Positions 14,866 through 22,420 of a stretch of 34,553 nt of DNA are shown one piece after another. Within the stretch, counting starts at the first letter, position 1, and each line of letters begins with the position of its first letter. Source of the DNA: Candidatus Bathyarchaeota archaeon ex4484_205 (GTDB lineage: Archaea > Thermoproteota > EX4484-205); contig NJEE01000026.1 of assembly GCA_002255045.1 (NCBI GenBank), forward strand, positions 1 through 34,553, in the 5' to 3' direction. The position numbers were made by a program, and so were the translations under genes. The notes under the pieces were generated by a model. The model saw only the letters and a program-made list of their open reading frames with translations. It had not been told where the DNA came from and ran no database searches.

Positions 14866-15126
14866 ATGAAGATTTTAAGAGAAAGTAAGAGGGAGATAGA
14901 GTTTGAATTAGAGGGAGAAACACACACCTTCTATAATCTATTAAAGGAGTATCTTTTGTTAGATCCTAATGTAGAGATAAGTGCCTATAAAATAGAACAC
15001 CCCCTTGAGGGAACAATGAGAATGTATGTTAAGGTAAAAAGGGGAGAAGTGAGGAGAAGTATAAAAAGGGCCTTAGAAAGGATTATAGAGGACCTTACTG
15101 AAATTGAGAGACAACTGCAAGGATGA
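14866..15126 (+). CDS. rpoL: DNA-directed RNA polymerase subunit L (Rpb11 homologue)
   Basis: An 86-residue assembly-platform subunit that pairs with subunit D. It shows the Rpb11 pattern: EFELEGETHTFYNLLKEYLL, DPNVEISAYKIEHPLEG, and the C-terminal helix with ALERIIEDLTEIERQL. The ATG at 14866 is chosen since GGTGAGGTG lies about four bases upstream; an in-frame ATG at 14851 would put it inside the ribosome binding site. It starts one base after the csl4 stop. Confidence 0.95.
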   Translation: MKILRESKREIEFELEGETHTFYNLLKEYLLLDPNVEISAYKIEHPLEGTMRMYVKVKRGEVRRSIKRALERIIEDLTEIERQLQG

Positions 15127-15487
15127 GCTTGCATTCAAGATAAGGGAGATAGCTAGAGATAGAAAACTAAAAAGTTTTGGAGACGTTCTTTTGAATTATA
15201 TAATAAGCGTATACAATTTTCAGACCAGAGGAGAAATAAAGGGAACAAAGATTGATAATAAATACTTAAGAAATGTAGTAGTAAGAAGTAAGTTAAGAGA
15301 GCACCTTCCATCACGAATGGACAGAAAGAATCTTGGAAATGCATATGAGGCAATAATCGCCTATGCAAATTTGATTTTAGGTATAAAGACGGAGGAGATG
15401 ATAAAGATATTATGCAAAGAGGAGAATCTTGAAGAAGGGCTGAAAAATCTTATAGATGAATTGGTGAGTAAGATAGCGAAGAAATAA
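15104..15487 (+). CDS. RNase III-like family protein, probably altered active site
   Basis: A 127-residue helical protein resembling the archaeal RNase III-related family (Ribonucleas_3_2 type). FGDVLLNYIISV matches the first catalytic helix, and LPSRMDRKNLGNAYEAIIAY matches the second. In RNase III enzymes the second motif has an Asp where this protein has Asn (GNAYEA), and the first lacks the usual upstream Glu (KSFGD), so it may be a non-catalytic RNA binder. The only usable start is TTG at 15104, overlapping rpoL by 23 bases. Assignment rests on motif memory and is moderate. Confidence 0.6.
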   Translation: MRDNCKDELAFKIREIARDRKLKSFGDVLLNYIISVYNFQTRGEIKGTKIDNKYLRNVVVRSKLREHLPSRMDRKNLGNAYEAIIAYANLILGIKTEEMIKILCKEENLEEGLKNLIDELVSKIAKK

Positions 15488-15488
15488 T

Positions 15489-16100
15489 TTGAGAGAAATC
15501 ACCGTGAAGAAGGAGATAAGGATAATAGGAATAGATGATGGACCCTTCAGGTTACATGAGGATAGATATGCAATCCTGATCGGTGTAGTAATGAGAGGAA
15601 CATATGGCATAGAAGGATATGAATACAGATGGATTGAGGTAGATGGATTAGATGCCACAGATAAAGCAGTAGAGATGATAGTAAATAGTAAATTTATGGG
15701 AGAGATCCGAGTAATTTTACTTAGTGGAATAACATATGCAGGATTTAACATGATACACCCTCTCGAACTGATGGAAAGAACATCCCTACCAGTAATTGTA
15801 GTATCCGAGAAGAAGCCAGATTATGAATCCATGAGGAAGGCTATGATTAGATTGAAGAATTCTGAGAGGAGAATGGATATACTAAGGGAAGTTATGGAGC
15901 CTAAAGAAATAAGAATGAGGAATAAGAAGCTGTACATTCAACCCTATGGCATCAGTATAGAGAAAGCAGAGGAAATACTCGAGAAAAGTATGTGGAGAGG
16001 AGGCTTACCCGAAGCTTTAAGGTTGGCTCATATAACAGGGAGACTTGTCTTTGAGGCATGTGAAGAAAGGTTTAAATTAGGTTTGAAGAGTGATAAATGA
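15489..16100 (+). CDS. DUF99 / UPF0215 family protein
   Basis: A 203-residue archaeal protein of COG1628, related in fold to endonuclease V. The N-terminal IRIIGIDDGPF holds the acidic pair that aligns with the nuclease core, and VILLSGITYAGFNMI, followed by LPVIVVSEKKPDYESM, are family hallmarks. No function is established. The start is TTG at 15489, one base after the previous stop, and its stop overlaps the tfs start as ATGA. Confidence 0.88.
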   Translation: MREITVKKEIRIIGIDDGPFRLHEDRYAILIGVVMRGTYGIEGYEYRWIEVDGLDATDKAVEMIVNSKFMGEIRVILLSGITYAGFNMIHPLELMERTSLPVIVVSEKKPDYESMRKAMIRLKNSERRMDILREVMEPKEIRMRNKKLYIQPYGISIEKAEEILEKSMWRGGLPEALRLAHITGRLVFEACEERFKLGLKSDK

Positions 16101-16444
16101 GCATAGAAGTGAAGTTCTGCCCTAAATGTGGAAGTAGGCTCGTGATAAAGACGAATGAAGAGGGTAAAAGAGAATATGTCTGCCCTAGGAAGGGGTGTGG
16201 TTATAGAGAACCGTTGAGTACATTCACCTATAAAATACTTGAAGAGAGGAAGACTGAGGCAATAAGGTTGTTAGATGAGAAAAGCACATCTATAAAGACC
16301 ATGCCGATAATAAGAGTAGAATGCCCTAAGTGTGGAAATATGGAGGCATATTGGTGGATTGTCCAAACGAGGGGAATGGATGAATCTCCTACAAGGTTCT
16401 ATAGGTGTACAAGATGTGGTCACACATGGAGAGAGTACTCTTGA
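16097..16444 (+). CDS. tfs: Transcription factor S (TFIIS-like cleavage factor)
   Basis: Rescues backtracked RNA polymerase by stimulating transcript cleavage. The 115 residues carry an N-terminal zinc ribbon (CPKCGSRL, then CPRKGCGY) and a C-terminal one (CPKCGNMEAYWW, then CTRCGHTW) with the acidic catalytic tip in RGMDESPT. Translation is coupled to DUF99 by an ATGA overlap. It ends four bases before the convergent PCNA stop. Confidence 0.96.
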   Translation: MSIEVKFCPKCGSRLVIKTNEEGKREYVCPRKGCGYREPLSTFTYKILEERKTEAIRLLDEKSTSIKTMPIIRVECPKCGNMEAYWWIVQTRGMDESPTRFYRCTRCGHTWREYS

Positions 16445-16448
16445 TAAT

Positions 16449-17183
16449 TCACTCTTCTAGCTTTGGAGCGACATAGTAAGTGAGGAAACCTTCAGAATTT
16501 AAATTTACACCCATTTTCAGAGGCATATCCGTATCAAAACTTATTTTAACCAAATCAACAAAAGTAAGGGCACCAACTATTTTCTGCAAGCGTAGTAAAT
16601 CATAGCTCTGCCGAACATCAGGAGATATCTTAGGCTCGATTAGAGTCCCATCTTCAGCCGTAAGCTCCACCTTAATGCTGGACACATCACTTTGGGCGAG
16701 CAATATTACTTTATTCGTAGCAGTTTCGATTCTGAGAGTATCGGAAACATACCTTCCATTGTTCAATATATATTTGAGAACTTTCACAGATGTAGTAAAG
16801 ATATTGTTAAGTGTAATGTTTAGAGGGGGGGCTTCACGAGTGGCGGAGGTAAAGCGAGGTATACCAAATTCTCTCGTAAATTCACCTATAATTCTGAATT
16901 TAAGTTGATTTTCTTCTGGAATTATAGTCATCGTCTCATTAGAAGAGGCTTTTAAAAGCTTCAAGGCATCACTGACCCTAAACGTAACTTCGGTGGGTTC
17001 TACATCATATTCTGTAAACAAAGATTTTGGGAGAAAAAGATCAACCATGGAGACTTCCGCGAGATCTAAGGCTCTAAGTTTTATACCATCATTATCTACT
17101 TTCAAGGTAGCCTCTTCTACAACGACTCCTACAGCGTTAATAATATCCCGAAATAGCTTAACGTCATCAAATACAATTTTCAT
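16449..17183 (-). CDS. pcn: DNA polymerase sliding clamp (PCNA)
   Basis: A 244-residue clamp that tethers polymerase, ligase and Fen1 to DNA. The start MKIVFDDVKLFRDIINAV, the GIKLRALDLAEVSMVDL strand-helix element, and the C-terminal PLKMGVNLNSEGFLTYYVAPK are typical; the two-domain repeat is complete. Divergently arranged with priL over 82 bases. Only one clamp gene is in the window; some Thermoproteota have two or three. Confidence 0.96.
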   Translation of the reverse strand: MKIVFDDVKLFRDIINAVGVVVEEATLKVDNDGIKLRALDLAEVSMVDLFLPKSLFTEYDVEPTEVTFRVSDALKLLKASSNETMTIIPEENQLKFRIIGEFTREFGIPRFTSATREAPPLNITLNNIFTTSVKVLKYILNNGRYVSDTLRIETATNKVILLAQSDVSSIKVELTAEDGTLIEPKISPDVRQSYDLLRLQKIVGALTFVDLVKISFDTDMPLKMGVNLNSEGFLTYYVAPKLEE

Positions 17184-17216
17184 ATGTCCTTACCTAATAG
17201 ATTCATTAAGATAGTA

Positions 17217-17228
17217 GAATATATAATT
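17217..17228 (-). promoter_or_regulatory. TATA box of the PCNA gene
   Basis: AATTATATATTC on the minus strand lies about 39 bases upstream of the ATG at 17183, leaving a leader of roughly ten bases. Confidence 0.5.
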
Positions 17229-17265
17229 TCGTTGAGAAGTTAATTGAAAATAGGGTATAGGCATA

Positions 17266-18258
17266 TTGAACATCGTGAGGGCAGCTCAGTATCCCTTTAC
17301 AAATAGAGGGGCTCTCTATGTAGAATCATTAAATCTGACCCTCGAAGAGATAGATGAAAGATATCTAGATGCCATCAACAGAGCATACGAACGAATTATG
17401 GATGCCATCAAACTGAGGGAGATAAGGATAGGACCACAACAATTTCTGAATTACGAAACGGAGATACTCTCCTATCCTATCGCTATTTTAATAGTGGCGG
17501 CAGTAGGAGATGTGGAGCTCCGTAGAAGATATGCATATGCTGAAGCACGAGGAGCCTCTCATAGACTTTTACGAGAAGACATATCTATAGTGGAGGAGAT
17601 TTGCCAAGATCTGGGATTAAATGTTGAAATAATAGATAGGGTTGGATATGAGTTAAAGATCCCCGTTGAAAATTATTTGAAATATTCGTCTCGATTTTAT
17701 GATATCCATTGGAAACTAGTAAATAGAGTATTGTTAGGGGGATATGTGTATCTCTCTAAAAGAGAGACAGTGAGACTTCTTGAGGAAGCTATAAGGGGGA
17801 GAGTATTCCAGAAGACAGGGTTAACAGTAGATGAGGAACATCTTTCCCCCCTTTTGAGGAAGAGAATTCAGGAAGTAAAGGAGAAGTGGAGTAAGAAGAT
17901 GAAAAGAGCTAGAGTCACATATAAGGGGGAAAAACCACCCTGCATACAATATTTAATGAAGAAAATCGAGAGAGGGGAGAATCTTTCACATATGGAGAGA
18001 TTCACAATAACAACCTATTTGATTCATACAGGTAGGAGTACGGATGAAATAGTCGAGATCTATTCTAAGATGCCGGACTTTAACAGAAAGATTACAGAGT
18101 ACCAAGTTAGACATTTGAGAGGAGAAATTGGTTCTGGTATAGTCTATAAGACGCCAAGTTGTAATACCCTTAAAACGTTAGGTATATGCCCAATTAAGGA
18201 GTATTGTAAAGGAGTGAGAAATCCACTTCATTTTCATAAAGTAGAAGGTAAGGACTAA
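17266..18258 (+). CDS. priL: DNA primase large subunit PriL
   Basis: Regulatory Fe-S subunit of the archaeal/eukaryotic primase. The 330 residues begin AAQYPFTNRGALYVESL, and the C-terminal domain holds four cysteines in KPPCIQYL, PSCNTL, GICPI and EYCKG, which fit the 4Fe-4S ligands; FHK near the end is also conserved. The start is TTG at 17266. The gene is followed after one base by priS and then gins51, a replication operon. Confidence 0.95.
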   Translation: MNIVRAAQYPFTNRGALYVESLNLTLEEIDERYLDAINRAYERIMDAIKLREIRIGPQQFLNYETEILSYPIAILIVAAVGDVELRRRYAYAEARGASHRLLREDISIVEEICQDLGLNVEIIDRVGYELKIPVENYLKYSSRFYDIHWKLVNRVLLGGYVYLSKRETVRLLEEAIRGRVFQKTGLTVDEEHLSPLLRKRIQEVKEKWSKKMKRARVTYKGEKPPCIQYLMKKIERGENLSHMERFTITTYLIHTGRSTDEIVEIYSKMPDFNRKITEYQVRHLRGEIGSGIVYKTPSCNTLKTLGICPIKEYCKGVRNPLHFHKVEGKD

Positions 18259-18259
18259 G

Positions 18260-19465
18260 ATGAGAATATTGACATTTAAGTTCATTAGGGACGTACTCTC
18301 GAGATATTATGAGAGGGCGGAGATAGAAGATGTGCCCAAGATAGGAATGAGGGAATTTGCATTTTTCATACCAGACTTAAAAGAGGGAGATATAGTAGAG
18401 AGACATATAAGCTTCACAGATGTGGAAGAACTTCGAAAGTACCTCATCGATAAAACACCTAGGGATGCCTACTATTCTGCTGCATATTATTTAGAGCCTA
18501 CTTTAGAAATGGACAGGAAAAATCTTGTCGAGGCAGATCTAATATTCGATATAGATGCAGATCATTTGGAAGTGGAGAAGGAGGAGATTTTTGTTTGCAC
18601 AAGATGTGGAGTGAAAGAGAGCTCTGGAGATAGGTGTGATGATTGTGGAGGAGAGTTAAGAAAAATAACTTGGATAACTCCAACCATGCTAAAAAAGGCA
18701 AGTGAAGAGACATACAAACTTGTGGAAATATTGAGTAATGATTTTGGGATACCATATAACGAATTAGAGATATACTTTAGTGGCCACAGAGGATACCATG
18801 TCAGAGTGACGACAGAGTGGGTGAGAAAAATGACTCAACCTGAGAGAAAGGAGATTGTAGACTATTTAATTTGCAGGGGGATAGATGTGGAGAGACATGG
18901 GATTAAGTTTAGGGGAGATATTTTCCAAGATCCTGGTGGAGGGTGGGGTCGAAGAATTTTTAATGGGTTGAAAAGGATAATAGAGATTGGGGAATATAGA
19001 AATTTCGATTTTCTATCAGACAATGATAAAAAAAGAATAGAAATAAATAAAGAAAGAATTTTAATGGAAATAGGTGAAAAGGGATTTTCTTTATTGAGAA
19101 AATGTTTAGATAGAGGGAAATTTATGAAGATAATAGAGAAATCTATCGAAGTATCTCGGGTACATTTGGATCCTGTGGTGACACAAGATATGCATAGATT
19201 ATTCAGGCTACCTGGAAGTGTACATGGGAAAATAGGTCTCATTAAAGTTAGAGTGAAGGATGTAGATGAGCTTAGGAGTTTTGATCCTTTCGAATGGGCA
19301 CTTCTTCCATTTAGAGAGGAAGGAAAGTTTAGAGTGTATTATTCTCCTAGGTTTAATGCAGGAGGGGATACTTATGGGCCGTATCAAAATGAGGTTGTCA
19401 GTTTACCCATTTGTGTAGGGACTATTCTGGTATTTAAGGGATTGGCAGAGGTAGAGAGAAAATGA
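18260..19465 (+). CDS. priS: DNA primase catalytic subunit PriS
   Basis: Synthesises RNA/DNA primers. The metal-binding pair is in LIFDIDADH (Asp97, Asp99), followed by a zinc element CTRCGVKESSGDRCDDC, the SGHRGYHVRV nucleotide-binding motif near residue 176 and HLDPVVTQDMHRLFRLPGS, which carries the third acidic residue and the conserved basic cluster. At 401 residues it is slightly longer than the usual 330 to 380. ATG at 18260; its end overlaps gins51 by four bases. Confidence 0.96.
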   Translation: MRILTFKFIRDVLSRYYERAEIEDVPKIGMREFAFFIPDLKEGDIVERHISFTDVEELRKYLIDKTPRDAYYSAAYYLEPTLEMDRKNLVEADLIFDIDADHLEVEKEEIFVCTRCGVKESSGDRCDDCGGELRKITWITPTMLKKASEETYKLVEILSNDFGIPYNELEIYFSGHRGYHVRVTTEWVRKMTQPERKEIVDYLICRGIDVERHGIKFRGDIFQDPGGGWGRRIFNGLKRIIEIGEYRNFDFLSDNDKKRIEINKERILMEIGEKGFSLLRKCLDRGKFMKIIEKSIEVSRVHLDPVVTQDMHRLFRLPGSVHGKIGLIKVRVKDVDELRSFDPFEWALLPFREEGKFRVYYSPRFNAGGDTYGPYQNEVVSLPICVGTILVFKGLAEVERK

Positions 19466-20037
19466 ATAAACAAAGAGATCTATATAAAGAAATAATCGAG
19501 TTATGGAGAAAGGAAATAGAAACTTCTGAAGTAGTTGAAATACCGGAAGGTTTCCTAAAAAATTTATCTGAATACATGCTTCATGAACGGAGAAGCAATT
19601 CATTAAGAGAGAGACAGAACATTGCTACTATATTGAAGGAAAAGGAATTAGAAATTGTGAGTATGATCCTTAAAGATCTATTTGAAATTAGAGAGGAGAA
19701 AATACGATACTATTTTCTTATGAAGAAAGAGAAGATATCCTTAGAGAGTTCCGATGATTACTTCCTACTTGATAAGATCCATGAAACCATTCAGGAACTT
19801 TCTAGAAGTATAGAGAATATACTTCACGGATCCTTTGTAAAAGAGGAAAAGTTGTTGAAAAGGATTAGAAGGATAGGTATAGTTAAAAAGGAAATCCCGA
19901 AATATGTAGATGGAGATGGAAGAGCATATGGCCCATTTAAAGTGGGGGATATTGTAAGTCTGCCACAGCGTGAGTTCGCCATTCTTATGTCTCAAGGGTA
20001 TTTAGAGGAAATAAAAATATACAAATGGTTGAAGTAA
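19462..20037 (+). CDS. gins51: GINS complex subunit Gins51
   Basis: Part of the archaeal CMG-like replicative helicase assembly. The 191-residue protein has an N-terminal helical A domain and a C-terminal B domain (YVDGDGRAYGPFKVGDIV, then LPQREFAILMSQGYLEEI), the domain order of Gins51/Sld5-Psf1 rather than Gins23. It overlaps priS by four bases. Its last few codons (TTG AAG TAA) lie inside the first copy of the 65-bp duplication that extends into rpl44e. Confidence 0.88.
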   Translation: MNKQRDLYKEIIELWRKEIETSEVVEIPEGFLKNLSEYMLHERRSNSLRERQNIATILKEKELEIVSMILKDLFEIREEKIRYYFLMKKEKISLESSDDYFLLDKIHETIQELSRSIENILHGSFVKEEKLLKRIRRIGIVKKEIPKYVDGDGRAYGPFKVGDIVSLPQREFAILMSQGYLEEIKIYKWLK

Positions 20038-20157
20038 GTATATAAGTCTCCCAAGGAGGAAGAAAAAATAATGAAAGTACCAAAGAGTATAAGTTGAAGT
20101 AAGTATATAAGTCTCCCAAGGAGGAAGAAAAAATAATGAAAGTACCAAAGAGTATAA
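20028..20157 (+). repeat. Perfect 65-bp tandem duplication across the gins51/rpl44e junction
   Basis: Bases 20028-20092 and 20093-20157 are identical over all 65 positions, with no spacer. Each copy carries the last codons of gins51 (GTTGAAGTAA), a TATA-like AGTATATAAG, a strong ribosome binding site AAGGAGGA, an ATG and the first seven codons of rpl44e. The gene now has two promoters and two start regions in series. The lack of any difference means the event is recent, or that it is an assembly artefact. Confidence 0.97.
20071..20097 (+). pseudogene. Truncated 5' copy of rpl44e, an eight-codon upstream frame
   Basis: In the first copy of the duplication the rpl44e start codon and seven codons are followed by AGT TGA, giving the peptide MKVPKSIS. 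It has the same ribosome binding site as the real gene (AAGGAGGA, 20053-20060) and ends 38 bases before the true start at 20136, so it would act as an upstream open reading frame on any read-through transcript. Confidence 0.85.
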
Positions 20158-20420
20158 CCACATACTGCCCACGTTGCAATACACATACTGAACATGAGGT
20201 GAGCCTGTATAAACCAGGAAAAAGAAGGAAACTTGCTGCAGGGGAAAGACACCATGAGAGGGTAGATAAACATGGATATGGAGGATCTAAGGCACCTATA
20301 CAACGCCAGAAAGTTAAGACTACTAAAAAGCAGACTCTCAAATTGAGGTGTAAAAAATGCGGGTATATTTTAACTAGAAAGGGAATGAGACTGAAGAAAA
20401 TTGAGGTAGTGGAGAGGTAA
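20136..20420 (+). CDS. rpl44e: 50S ribosomal protein L44e (eL42)
   Basis: A 94-residue zinc-binding E-site protein of the large subunit. It shows MKVPKSITTYCPRCNTHTEH, the GERRHxR-like AAGERHHERVDKHGYGG, and the second cysteine pair in LRCKKCGYIL. The order rpl44e-rps27e-aif2a is one of the most conserved in archaea. The ATG at 20136 belongs to the second copy of the duplicated segment. Confidence 0.97.
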   Translation: MKVPKSITTYCPRCNTHTEHEVSLYKPGKRRKLAAGERHHERVDKHGYGGSKAPIQRQKVKTTKKQTLKLRCKKCGYILTRKGMRLKKIEVVER

Positions 20421-20427
20421 GAAAGAA

Positions 20428-20628
20428 ATGGAACTCGTATGGAGGAAGCTCATACCACAGCCTCGGAGTAAATTCTATGAAGTAGAGTGCCCGGAATGCG
20501 GGAGCACGATGAGTATTTTTAGTCATGCTGCAACTATAATAAGATGTGAGGTGTGTGGAAAAATTATGGCAGAACCTACTGGAGGAAAAGCCAAAATATA
20601 TGGAAAAATCATAAGAACATTAGAGTGA
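20428..20628 (+). CDS. rps27e: 30S ribosomal protein S27e
   Basis: A 66-residue zinc-ribbon small-subunit protein. The LIPQPRSKFYEVECPECGS start, the ATIIRCEVCGKIMAEPTGGKA core and the final KIYGKIIRTLE are typical. It starts seven bases after rpl44e and is followed after six bases by aif2a. Confidence 0.96.
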   Translation: MELVWRKLIPQPRSKFYEVECPECGSTMSIFSHAATIIRCEVCGKIMAEPTGGKAKIYGKIIRTLE

Positions 20629-20634
20629 AAATAA

Positions 20635-21408
20635 ATGGATAAAAAAATAGAAGTTGACACCTTAACAGTTGCAAAAATAAGAAGAATAAGCACATTTGGA
20701 CTTGAAGTTTATTTCCCTGAATATGATGCAGAGGGGTTTATTCACATTAGCGAGATCCCTAGGAAATATGAAAGAAAATTAGATGAAAGATTTGTAGTAG
20801 GACAAATTTTGGCTGTTAGAATAATTAGCGTAGAAAAAGGTGAGATCTTTGCATCCATCAAGAGAGTAGAGAGGAATGAGGGAAAAAGAAAGCTCAGGGA
20901 ATGGAAAGAGGAGGAAAGGGCGAAAGAAATCATCAAGATGGGAATAAAAAACATTGGGAGAATTCCTGTAAGCGAGATTGACAACATCGAGCTAGAGGCT
21001 TTAAAAAGGTATGGAAGTATGGCTAAAATGCTTGAAAATGCACTTGAGAAGGGAGCAGAAATATTGACCAAGATAGGTATAGGTGAAGAAACAGCACTTG
21101 AGATATACAGAATAGCGAAGAGAAAAATCAAGAAAAAAGAGAAGGAAGTGAAGGCGATTCTGGAGATAACACTTTATCAGCCAAAGGGAGTAGAGGAGAT
21201 CAGAAGGATAATTCTGAAGGGAATGGAAAGAATAAAGAGGAAGGGATATAGAGGTGAGGCAGTCACTATAGGTGCGCCACGATACTTAATAAGAGTAAAG
21301 GGAGGAAAGATAAAAGAACTAAATAACTTACTGGAGAAAACTATAAGCTACATAGAGAGAGAGGTAAATGGATTAGGTGGCGTGTTTAAATTAGTTGAGA
21401 AGAGTTAA
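20635..21408 (+). CDS. Translation initiation factor aIF2 alpha subunit
   Basis: Binds initiator tRNA with the gamma subunit. The 257-residue protein has an N-terminal S1 domain (TVAKIRRISTFGLEVYFPEY, then GFIHISEI and ASIKRV), a helical middle (YGSMAKMLENALEKGAEIL) and a C-terminal alpha-beta domain (YRGEAVTIGAPRYLIRVKGG). All three parts are complete. Its last 23 bases are shared with the convergent nop10, which in most archaea follows on the same strand. Confidence 0.96.
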   Translation: MDKKIEVDTLTVAKIRRISTFGLEVYFPEYDAEGFIHISEIPRKYERKLDERFVVGQILAVRIISVEKGEIFASIKRVERNEGKRKLREWKEEERAKEIIKMGIKNIGRIPVSEIDNIELEALKRYGSMAKMLENALEKGAEILTKIGIGEETALEIYRIAKRKIKKKEKEVKAILEITLYQPKGVEEIRRIILKGMERIKRKGYRGEAVTIGAPRYLIRVKGGKIKELNNLLEKTISYIEREVNGLGGVFKLVEKS

Positions 21409-21565
21409 ATCTCTTTTTAATAAAAAAGCTTTTGATCTTTAATTCTAGATAGGGGTCGTCAGGAGATAGTTTGGGAGGGTTAATTTCAATAGTGTGGGAG
21501 AGGCATATTGGACATTTATACATTAGGGTGTATTCATTGCACCGTTTACAGAAACGTAAGCGCAA
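21386..21565 (-). CDS. nop10: H/ACA ribonucleoprotein subunit Nop10
   Basis: A 59-residue protein of the pseudouridylation complex that works with Cbf5 and guide RNAs. The zinc ribbon FCKRCNEYTLMYKCPIC and the Nop10 hallmark NPPKLSPDDPYLELKIK are clear. The start is TTG at 21565; no ATG is available in frame. It overlaps the 3' end of aIF2 alpha by 23 bases in the opposite orientation. The family normally lies directly downstream of aif2a on the same strand, so this gene has been inverted. Its 5' end is 61 bases from the divergent PAC2 gene. Confidence 0.9.
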   Translation of the reverse strand: MRLRFCKRCNEYTLMYKCPICLSHTIEINPPKLSPDDPYLELKIKSFFIKKRFNSSQLI

Positions 21566-21626
21566 GTCTAACAGAGAGTTTCGGGAGAGGAATATTAAAA
21601 AGTTAATGGCAATATTTAATTAGAGA

Positions 21627-22418
21627 ATGCTTGAAGGTCGTTTGTTTAAATCTAAAACTAAAATTTGGCTTGATGAGGAAGCCTCTTTCACAAGACCATG
21701 GCTTATTCTGGGTTTTCCAGGATTGGGAAGAATTGGCAGGATATGTGCGAAATTTCTTATTAAGAAATATAATATGAGAATGAGAGGTTTTATTATTTCA
21801 CCCCATTTCAGCAGTCAAGTGATCATAACTAAAGATGGATTACCTAGACTCATGAGAGCAGAGATCTATCACACAACCATTGGAGGAAGAGAAATAGTTA
21901 TCTTGACAGGTGATGAACACTATGAAAATATCGAGGAGGAATATGAGCTGGCTTCTAGAATATTGGATATATTCCTTAAGTTTGGATTAGAGATGGTGAT
22001 AACTGTTGGAGGTCATATCTCAGACAGAAAAGAGAAGAAGGTCATAACTTTTGCAACAGATAAAGAGACCTTACAATATGCACTAGCAGCAGGTGCAGAG
22101 AGAGCGCCTGAGGGCACACCAGTAATTGGAATCTCAGGAGTGATGGTCAACCTAAGTAAGGAGAGAGGAATTCCAGCTATTTGCTTATTGGGAGAGACAA
22201 ATGGAGTGTATCCGGATGTGGAGGCTTCAGACAGAGTATTGGAGGTACTACATAAGATCCTAAATGTAAAATACGAGAGGGGAATCATTGAGGAAGAAAA
22301 GAGAAAGATTGGGGAAATCGTAAGAAAGTTTGAGAAAGAATATGAGAAAATTATAGAAAATAAAAGGGTGAAGGAAGGTTTAGGAAGGGAGAGAAGAGGA
22401 ATAGACTATGTGAGTTAA
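21627..22418 (+). CDS. PAC2 family protein (proteasome assembly chaperone-like)
   Basis: A 263-residue protein of COG2047. It shows PWLILGFPGLGRIGRICAKFL near the start, the TGDEHYE element, GLEMVITVGGHISDRKEKK, GTPVIGISGVMVNLSKERGI and the LLGETNGVYPD block, followed by a charged C-terminal helix (KRKIGEIVRKFEKEYEKI). Archaeal homologues (PbaA-like) resemble the PAC1-PAC2 assembly chaperones of the eukaryotic proteasome but may have other roles. It ends two bases before the convergent aglB stop. This gene commonly follows aif2a and nop10 in archaea. Confidence 0.88.
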   Translation: MLEGRLFKSKTKIWLDEEASFTRPWLILGFPGLGRIGRICAKFLIKKYNMRMRGFIISPHFSSQVIITKDGLPRLMRAEIYHTTIGGREIVILTGDEHYENIEEEYELASRILDIFLKFGLEMVITVGGHISDRKEKKVITFATDKETLQYALAAGAERAPEGTPVIGISGVMVNLSKERGIPAICLLGETNGVYPDVEASDRVLEVLHKILNVKYERGIIEEEKRKIGEIVRKFEKEYEKIIENKRVKEGLGRERRGIDYVS

Positions 22419-22420
22419 AC

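Noticed and set aside
18498-19242. Long minus-strand frames opposite priS
   Set aside because: Purine-rich coding on the plus strand leaves open antisense frames rich in Phe, Leu, Ser and Pro; they are shadows of the primase gene.
20028-20157. CRISPR-like or mobile-element repeat
   Set aside because: There are only two copies, with no spacer and no terminal inverted repeats; the unit is clearly a duplicated gene junction.
19985-20341. Minus-strand frames with internal repeats near rpl44e
   Set aside because: The repeated peptides are antisense readings of the 65-bp duplication and of rpl44e, not real proteins.
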